Shown one piece after another: positions 59,105 to 64,000 of a DNA stretch of 64,000 nucleotides. A program made the position numbers and the translations under genes. The DNA is from Ruminococcaceae bacterium P7 (GTDB lineage Bacteria > Bacillota > Clostridia > Oscillospirales > Acutalibacteraceae): the NCBI GenBank assembly GCA_900100595.1, contig FMUA01000009.1:1-64000 (forward strand), in the 5' to 3' direction. The notes below the pieces were generated by a model. The model was not told the origin of the DNA. It did not search any database and saw nothing but the letters and a program-made list of their open reading frames with translations. Each line of letters starts with the position of its first letter. Within the stretch, counting starts at the first letter, position 1.

Positions 59105-60898
59105 CTATTCGATCGGCTCAAAGTCCGCAACGCCGTGCTTGCAGAGCGGACAGATGAAGTCCTCGGGAAGATCCTCACCCTCATAGATGTATCCGCAGAT
59201 CTTGCAGACCCAACCCTTTTTGCCCTCGGTCTGCGGCTTGGGCTTGACGTAGTTCTGATAGTAGGTGTAGGTCATGGTCTCCTTGTCGGAGGTAACGCGC
59301 GCCTCGGTGACGGAGCAGATAAACATGCCGTGGGTGTCGAGGTCGATGTAATCCTCCACCTTGAGCGACATGAACGAGTTGATATACTTGGGCAGGAATA
59401 CCAGTCCGTTATCGGAACGGAGCGGTGTGCAGTCGGCGAACTTGTCGACGTTTCTGCCGCTCTGGAAGCCGAAGGTCTCAAATACCTTGAACGGCGCCTC
59501 GGTGGAGAGGCAGTTGACGTTCATGATGCCCGTGTTCTTGATGACGTGATGCGAATAGTTCTGCTTGTTGATGCAGACCGCGATGCGGTTGGGCGAGTTG
59601 GTGACCTGTGTGACGGTGTTGACGATCAGACCGTTGTCCTTCTTGCCGTCGTTGGAGGTGACGACATACAGACCGTAGCCGATGTTGAACAGCGCGGTCA
59701 TGTCGTTCTTGTCAGCGGTCTCGTCGTGCTGCGCGAGATAGTCCTTGCACAGCTCGTTGGCGAGCTTCTCGAGCTGCTCGCTGCTCTTTTCGTTGAGCGC
59801 GGACGTGATGGTGACGGTGGTGTCGGTGTATTCGATATTCTTGCAGCCCTCGAGCATCTTCTTCATGGTCTTCGCCGCGAGAGGCGCCCATGAGCCGTTC
59901 TCGATCAGACCGATGGTTCTGTTGCGGAAGTTGCGCTCGGTGAGGTGGTTGATGAATTCACGCATGAACGGGAAAATATCCGCGTTGTAGGTGGTGGTCG
60001 CGAGTACAATTCTGCCGTAGCGGAACGCGTCCTCGACGCACTCCGCCATATCCTCGCGTGCGAGGTCGGCGACGACGACCTTGGGACAGCCCTTCATTCT
60101 CAGCTTGTCGGCGAGCAGCTCGACAGCCTTCTTGGTGTTGCCGTAAACGGAGGTGTAGGCGATCATGATGCCGTCGGATTCCACGCCGTAGCTCGACCAT
60201 GTGTTATAGAGGTTGAGGTAGTAGCCGAGATTCTCGGTCAGGACGGGACCGTGGAGCGGACAGATGATCTCGATATCCAGACCCGCCGCCTTTTTGAGCA
60301 GGTTCTGCACCTGCGCGCCGTACTTGCCGACGATGCCGATGTAGTAACGTCTTGCCTCGCAAGCCCAGTCCTCGTCGACGTCGAGAGCGCCGAATTTGCC
60401 GAAGCCGTCAGCGGAGAAGAGCACCTTGTCCTTTGCGTCGTAGGTCACCATGACCTCGGGCCAGTGAACCATCGGAGCGGCGACGAAGCTGAGCGTGTGG
60501 GCGCCGAGCTCGAGGGTGTCGCCTTCCTTGATGACGATTCTTCTGTCCTCAAACTGGGTGCCGAAGAAGTTGCCCATCATCGTGAACGCCTTTGCGGACG
60601 ATACGATCGTCGCGTCGGGATAGTTCTTCATGAAGTTGAAAATATTCGCGCTGTGGTCAGGCTCCATGTGCTGGACGATCAGGTAGTCGGGCTTTCTGTC
60701 GCCGAGAGCTTCCTCGAGGTTGTTGAGCCATTCGTGGGTGAACTTGCGGTCAACGGTGTCCATGACCGCGATCTTCCGGTCGATAATCACATAGGAGTTG
60801 TACGCCATGCCGTTGGGAACGACATACTGACCCTCAAACAGGTCGATTTTGTGGTCGTTCACGCCGACATAACGGATGTCGTTGGTGATGTTTTTCAT
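59105..60898 (-). CDS. Flavodiiron protein fused to flavin reductase and rubredoxin
   Basis: 597 residues. The beta-lactamase-like diiron domain (1-245) has the ligands in HMEPDHSANI, the histidine in MVHWPEVMVTYD, the aspartate in SADGFGKFG and the histidine in CPLHGPVL. A flavodoxin domain follows (SDGIMIAYTSVYGNTKKAVE, about 250-395), then a flavin reductase-like domain (about 405-545) and a C-terminal rubredoxin with two CxxC pairs (CKICGYIYEG, CPLCKHG). It reduces O2 (or NO) to water, protecting an anaerobe; the fused domains carry electrons from NAD(P)H. Confidence 0.93.
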   Translation of the reverse strand: MKNITNDIRYVGVNDHKIDLFEGQYVVPNGMAYNSYVIIDRKIAVMDTVDRKFTHEWLNNLEEALGDRKPDYLIVQHMEPDHSANIFNFMKNYPDATIVSSAKAFTMMGNFFGTQFEDRRIVIKEGDTLELGAHTLSFVAAPMVHWPEVMVTYDAKDKVLFSADGFGKFGALDVDEDWACEARRYYIGIVGKYGAQVQNLLKKAAGLDIEIICPLHGPVLTENLGYYLNLYNTWSSYGVESDGIMIAYTSVYGNTKKAVELLADKLRMKGCPKVVVADLAREDMAECVEDAFRYGRIVLATTTYNADIFPFMREFINHLTERNFRNRTIGLIENGSWAPLAAKTMKKMLEGCKNIEYTDTTVTITSALNEKSSEQLEKLANELCKDYLAQHDETADKNDMTALFNIGYGLYVVTSNDGKKDNGLIVNTVTQVTNSPNRIAVCINKQNYSHHVIKNTGIMNVNCLSTEAPFKVFETFGFQSGRNVDKFADCTPLRSDNGLVFLPKYINSFMSLKVEDYIDLDTHGMFICSVTEARVTSDKETMTYTYYQNYVKPKPQTEGKKGWVCKICGYIYEGEDLPEDFICPLCKHGVADFEPIE

Positions 60899-60941
60899 TT
60901 TGTTACCTCACTTTCGGGTGAATTTTCAATTGGTTATACAT

Positions 60942-60970
60942 ATTTTAACATAATTGCCTGTGAGATACAA
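60942..60970 (-). promoter_or_regulatory. Promoter of the flavodiiron gene
   Basis: On the minus strand: TTGTAT, 17-base spacer, TAAAAT. Confidence 0.65.
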
Positions 60971-61014
60971 GATATTTTTAGCTTTTTCGGCGGTAATTTG
61001 AAACGAAAAATCTC

Positions 61015-61043
61015 TTGTCAAGCGGCGCAAAAACCCGTATAAT
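61015..61043 (+). promoter_or_regulatory. Promoter of the MATE gene
   Basis: TTGTCA (61015-61020), 17 bases, TATAAT (61038-61043). Its position rules out the long ORF start at 61015. Confidence 0.8.
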
Positions 61044-61062
61044 GGGGGAAAGGAGTGAGAAA

Positions 61063-62403
61063 ATGGGTGAAGAAAAACGCCTGCGGCTGTGGAGCCTCGC
61101 GTGGCCGATATTTGTCGAGACCACGCTCTTCATGCTGCTGGGCTTTGTGGATGTGTTCATCCTCAGTAAATATGACGACCTCGCCGCTTCTGCGGTCGGT
61201 ACCGCCAATCAGGCGGTGTCTATCGTCGCGATCGTCTTTTCGGTGCTGTCCTCGGCGAGCGCTGTTCTGATTTCACAATACCTCGGCGCGAAAAAGCGCG
61301 AATCCGCCTCGCGTATCGCGGCGCTTTCCATCACGCTGCAGCTGACGGCGGGTATCATTATCAGCGCGGTGCTCATCCTCTTTCATCAGTCGATCCTGCG
61401 CTTTATCGGCGCGGACGGCAGGCTGCTCGATTTCGCGGGAGAGTACCTCTCGATTGTGGGCGGTTTTCTGTTTTTGCAGGCGCTTCACACCGCGATGAGC
61501 GTGATCGTGCGCAACCACGGCATGACGAAGCTTTCGATGTTCGTGACGGTGGGTATGAACCTGTTCAATACCGCGCTCGATACGGTGCTGGTGCTCGGTC
61601 TGCTCGGTTTTCCGCAGCTGGGCGTCCGAGGAGTCGCGATCGCCACCTCCCTGAGCCGCGTGCTCGGCGTGACAGTGCTGGGAGTCGTGCTGTTTACCAA
61701 GGTCGAGAAGCTCTCGATTTTCCGCCTGCTCAAGCCGTTTCCGTGGACGGACGTCCGCGATATCTTCAAAATCGGCATCCCTGCCGCGATGGAGACCTTT
61801 CTGTATAACCTCTCGCAGCTCGTGATCACCTCCATCGTTCTCAACTGCCTGACCGAAACGGAGCTGATCACCAAGACCTATGTCCAGAACATTACGATGT
61901 TCTTCTATGTGTTCGCAATCTCCATCGGACAGGCGTCGCAGATCATCGTCGGGCACCTTGTCGGCGCACAGAAGCACGACGAGGCGTACCGTCAGGCGAT
62001 AACGGCGCACCGTAGGGCGCTGTTGATCGCGCTTGCCGTCAGCGGACTGGGCGCGATCTTCCGCACGCAGCTGCTGGGCGTTTATACCGACGACGCGGCG
62101 GTCATCGCGATGGGAGCGAACGTGCTGCTGATCAACCTTCTGCTCGAGTTCGGCAGAACGACCAATCTGGTGCTGATCGCGTCCCTGCGCGGAGCGGGAG
62201 ACGTATATTTCCCGACTGCCTGCGCGATCACCTCCAACTGGGCTGTCAGCGTGGCAGGCTCCTACCTGTTCGCGGTGGTGCTCGGCTGGGGCATCTACGG
62301 ATTGTGGGTCGCGCTTGCTGCCGACGAGATATTCCGCGGTATTCTGATGATTCTGCGCTGGCGCAGCGGAAAGTGGCGTGAAAAACGCGTCGTCAAGGAT
62401 TGA
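61063..62403 (+). CDS. MATE-family efflux transporter
   Basis: 446 residues from ATG 61063 (AAAGGAG upstream). Twelve hydrophobic helices in two MatE repeats are visible; family features are WPIFVETTLFMLLGFVDVFI in the first helix pair and IPAAMETFLYNLSQLVIT at the start of the second repeat. It exports drugs or metabolites by Na+ or H+ antiport. Monocistronic and adjacent to the oppositely oriented flavodiiron gene. Confidence 0.9.
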   Translation: MGEEKRLRLWSLAWPIFVETTLFMLLGFVDVFILSKYDDLAASAVGTANQAVSIVAIVFSVLSSASAVLISQYLGAKKRESASRIAALSITLQLTAGIIISAVLILFHQSILRFIGADGRLLDFAGEYLSIVGGFLFLQALHTAMSVIVRNHGMTKLSMFVTVGMNLFNTALDTVLVLGLLGFPQLGVRGVAIATSLSRVLGVTVLGVVLFTKVEKLSIFRLLKPFPWTDVRDIFKIGIPAAMETFLYNLSQLVITSIVLNCLTETELITKTYVQNITMFFYVFAISIGQASQIIVGHLVGAQKHDEAYRQAITAHRRALLIALAVSGLGAIFRTQLLGVYTDDAAVIAMGANVLLINLLLEFGRTTNLVLIASLRGAGDVYFPTACAITSNWAVSVAGSYLFAVVLGWGIYGLWVALAADEIFRGILMILRWRSGKWREKRVVKD

Positions 62404-62419
62404 CAATGTAACATTGATA

Positions 62420-62448
62420 TTGATTTTATGTCGGAAATATTGTACAAT
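62420..62448 (+). promoter_or_regulatory. Promoter of the two-gene unit at the right end
   Basis: TTGATT (62420-62425), 17 bases, TACAAT (62443-62448). Confidence 0.7.
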
Positions 62449-62476
62449 ATAGGCATAAATCCAAAGGAGGGATTGC

Positions 62477-63034
62477 ATGGGATTATTCGATAACCTCAGA
62501 CAACAGGCGCCGAAGGCGGCAAACACCGCTCAGAGCGGCAGCAAAACCGTCACCGTGACCTTTACGCGGCTCCCCGAGACCTTTGAGGAGTTCGCCGCGA
62601 TGCCGCAGGCGGCTCTCGGAACGCCGTTTGACACGGCGGCAATGACGATTCTTGCACTCTGCTTCTATCCGGGCGATAAGGAGCTTTCGCTGCGGATGCT
62701 TGACTTCCTCAGAGGACCGCGTCCGCTCAGCGGCTACGACAAGTCGTTTATCGCCGACCGCTTCCGCGACAGCGACTATGTGCCGCGCTCCTACTTCGAG
62801 GGCGCGACTCCGCAGAACGACTACCTGCCCGCGGAACCCTACCGCGTGACCGTCAGCGAGAATCCCTATTCCTATCAGAATCAGGGCTACGCCACGCTCT
62901 ATATCCGCTCGGGAGGAGCGGACAATCCGCGCTCCGTACAGCTCCGTCTTGCCAAGGACGGCAGGTGGTATCTGTGGGAGCAGTTTGTACTCGTCGGCAT
63001 CAGACAGCCCGAGAGCAGCAACCCTTGGGCGTAA
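62477..63034 (+). CDS. Conserved hypothetical protein (DUF6935-like)
   Basis: 185 residues from ATG 62477 with GGAGGG upstream. It begins with the same MGLF as its neighbour. The stretch LPETFEEFAAMPQAALGTPF, DTAAMTILALCFYP and the C-terminal DGRWYLWEQFVLVGIRQPES agree with a small Firmicutes family (DUF6935-like). No membrane helix. It lies 21 bases before the DUF4428 gene; both may act together. Confidence 0.7.
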   Translation: MGLFDNLRQQAPKAANTAQSGSKTVTVTFTRLPETFEEFAAMPQAALGTPFDTAAMTILALCFYPGDKELSLRMLDFLRGPRPLSGYDKSFIADRFRDSDYVPRSYFEGATPQNDYLPAEPYRVTVSENPYSYQNQGYATLYIRSGGADNPRSVQLRLAKDGRWYLWEQFVLVGIRQPESSNPWA

Positions 63035-63055
63035 TAAGTATAAGGAGATTTCATT

Positions 63056-63964
63056 ATGGGACTTTTTGAGAAAAAATACTGCGATATCTGCGGTGAGAAA
63101 ATCGGTCTGCTCGGCAACCGCAAGCTCGAGGACGGCAACATCTGCTCCAAGTGCGTGGGCAAGCTCTCGCCGTTCTTCAAGGGCAGAAAGAAATCCACAC
63201 TCGCCGACATCCGCGACCAGCTCGCCTACAGAGAGCAGAACCGCGAAAGACTGAACAGCTTCAATCCGAACGTCACCTTCGGCAGAAACACAAAGGTCTA
63301 TGTCGACCAGGGCGCGGGCTGCTTCGTCGTCAGCAGAAAGAACAACTTCCGCGAGGAGAATGCCGATATCATCGAGTTTGGTCAGGTCACCGCGGCGAAT
63401 TACAACGTCGAGGAGCACCGCCGCGAGATTTACCGCAAGGACAGCGAGGGCAGGAGCGTTTCCTACAATCCGCCGCGCTATGAATATACCTATGAGTTCA
63501 CCATCACCATCAACGTCAACTCTCCCTATTTCAGCGAGATCGAGTTTGAGCTGACGGACACCCGTCCCGACAGCCGCTACACCGACGCTTACCGCCGCTT
63601 TGAGCAGGAGGCGAATGAACTGATCAACGCCGTGCGCGGTATGCAGGGAGGCTTCAATCAGGGCATGGGCGCAGGCTTTGCCGCACAGCAGGGTTACGGA
63701 CAGCAGCAGGGCTACGGACAGCAGCCGCAGTATCAGCAGCAGGGCTACGGACAGCAGCAATATCAGCAGGGCTACGGTCAGCCGCAGTATCAGCAGCAGG
63801 GCTACGGTCAGCCGCAGTATCAGCAGCAGGGCTACGGTCAGCCGCAGTATCAGCAGCAAGGCTACGGACAGCAGCCGCAGCAGGCAGGCGAGTGGATTTG
63901 TCCCGCTTGCGGATGCGCGAACACCGGCAAGTTCTGCACCTCCTGCGGTACCCCGAAAAACTAA
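63056..63964 (+). CDS. DUF4428-type protein with prion-like repeats and zinc ribbon
   Basis: 302 residues after AAGGAG. The N-terminus is a DUF4428 zinc module ([30 protein letters not shown]). A globular part follows, then residues ~200-275 consist of repeats of [10 protein letters not shown] type, and a C-terminal zinc ribbon [17 protein letters not shown] closes the protein. The Gln/Tyr/Gly-rich part is low-complexity and prion-like. Cytosolic; function unknown. Confidence 0.75.
   Translation: MGLFEKKYCDICGEKIGLLGNRKLEDGNICSKCVGKLSPFFKGRKKSTLADIRDQLAYREQNRERLNSFNPNVTFGRNTKVYVDQGAGCFVVSRKNNFREENADIIEFGQVTAANYNVEEHRREIYRKDSEGRSVSYNPPRYEYTYEFTITINVNSPYFSEIEFELTDTRPDSRYTDAYRRFEQEANELINAVRGMQGGFNQGMGAGFAAQQGYGQQQGYGQQPQYQQQGYGQQQYQQGYGQPQYQQQGYGQPQYQQQGYGQPQYQQQGYGQQPQQAGEWICPACGCANTGKFCTSCGTPKN
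63690..63880 (+). repeat. Tandem coding repeats ([10 protein letters not shown] type)
   Basis: A ~30-bp unit of the GGCTACGGTCAGCCGCAGTA type repeats about six times in frame, with the three units at ~63770-63855 almost identical; copy number is likely variable. Confidence 0.85.
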
Positions 63965-63974
63965 TAAGCAGTTG

Positions 63975-64000
63975 CCCCGAAGTGAATCCGCTTCGGGGCG
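63975..64000 (+). terminator. Terminator at the window end
   Basis: CCCCGAA and TTCGGGG pair around ten bases; the T run, if any, lies outside the window. Confidence 0.65.

Noticed and set aside
61273..62526. Minus-strand frame of 417 residues opposite the MATE gene
   Set aside because: His/Arg/Asp-rich antisense shadow without family features.
62483..63859. Minus-strand frame of 458 residues rich in Leu/Arg/Val
   Set aside because: Antisense of the two genes at 62477 and 63056; the repeats give its Leu-rich start.

Overview
The window looks like the chromosome of a gut or rumen Oscillospiraceae (Ruminococcus-like) bacterium. Four secreted proteins end in type I dockerins and one of them also carries a cohesin-like domain. 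Ribosome-binding sites are strong AGGAGG types, promoters are TTGACA-N17-TATAAT types, and many neighbours are typical Clostridia genes (PadR-DUF2812, ECF transporter S component, flavodiiron-rubredoxin fusion, EndoA/MazF). The species cannot be fixed from the sequence alone.

Layout. 1-2.25 kb is the right part of an IS21-family element: istA (cut by the window edge), istB, a small passenger gene, a long nested hairpin and a run of ~22-bp repeats. 2.4-8.0 kb holds a sigma factor fused to a membrane anchor and ectodomain, a second membrane-anchored ectodomain protein and two dockerin proteins. 8.1-11.9 kb (minus strand) is a tandem pair of dynamin-like GTPases. 12-21.2 kb is mostly housekeeping: Lgt, NAD(P)HX dehydratase, an orphan EndoA-type toxin, an ECF S component, serine acetyltransferase, a CHAP-X2-dockerin protein and a zinc-ribbon membrane protein. 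Two copies of a miniature transposon with 4-bp target duplications lie in this part.

21.4-57.2 kb is a composite, lower-GC genomic island ending at a tRNA-Arg(ACG). It starts with a large serine recombinase broken by an IS3-family element and deleted of its catalytic end, followed by the tail of a VirB4-like conjugation ATPase and other ICE-type genes (REC-TM-Big2 protein, TOPRIM primase-like, Rep-like HTH, C39-like protease, resolvase). The 30-50 kb cargo contains two ABC export operons (one TetR-controlled, one with a two-component system), two PadR-DUF2812 modules with matching operators, a serine hydrolase, methyltransferase, acetyltransferase, alpha/beta hydrolase, two ECF sigma/anti-sigma pairs and an AraC regulator. 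52-56.6 kb returns to ICE-type genes: a secreted nuclease, three XRE repressors and DUF3846-type genes.

Three patterns run through the island. A 17-bp palindrome GTGGACAAWTTGTCCAC occurs six times (one copy with a single mismatch, plus a 13-bp core), mostly just after stop codons. A conserved 32-33 bp hairpin (GCCGCCAAG...CTTGGCGGC) closes each gene group between 34 and 40 kb like a cassette boundary, twice accompanied by a conserved 34-bp block and near identical promoter blocks. A ~460-nt promoter-to-terminator gene-free unit with an apparent 5' pseudoknot lies next to the tRNA and is the best candidate for an undescribed structured RNA.

57.6-64 kb is backbone again: a CHAP-SH3-dockerin wall hydrolase, a flavodiiron/flavin reductase/rubredoxin fusion, a MATE exporter, and a two-gene unit ending in a DUF4428-type protein with prion-like Tyr-Gly-Gln repeats.
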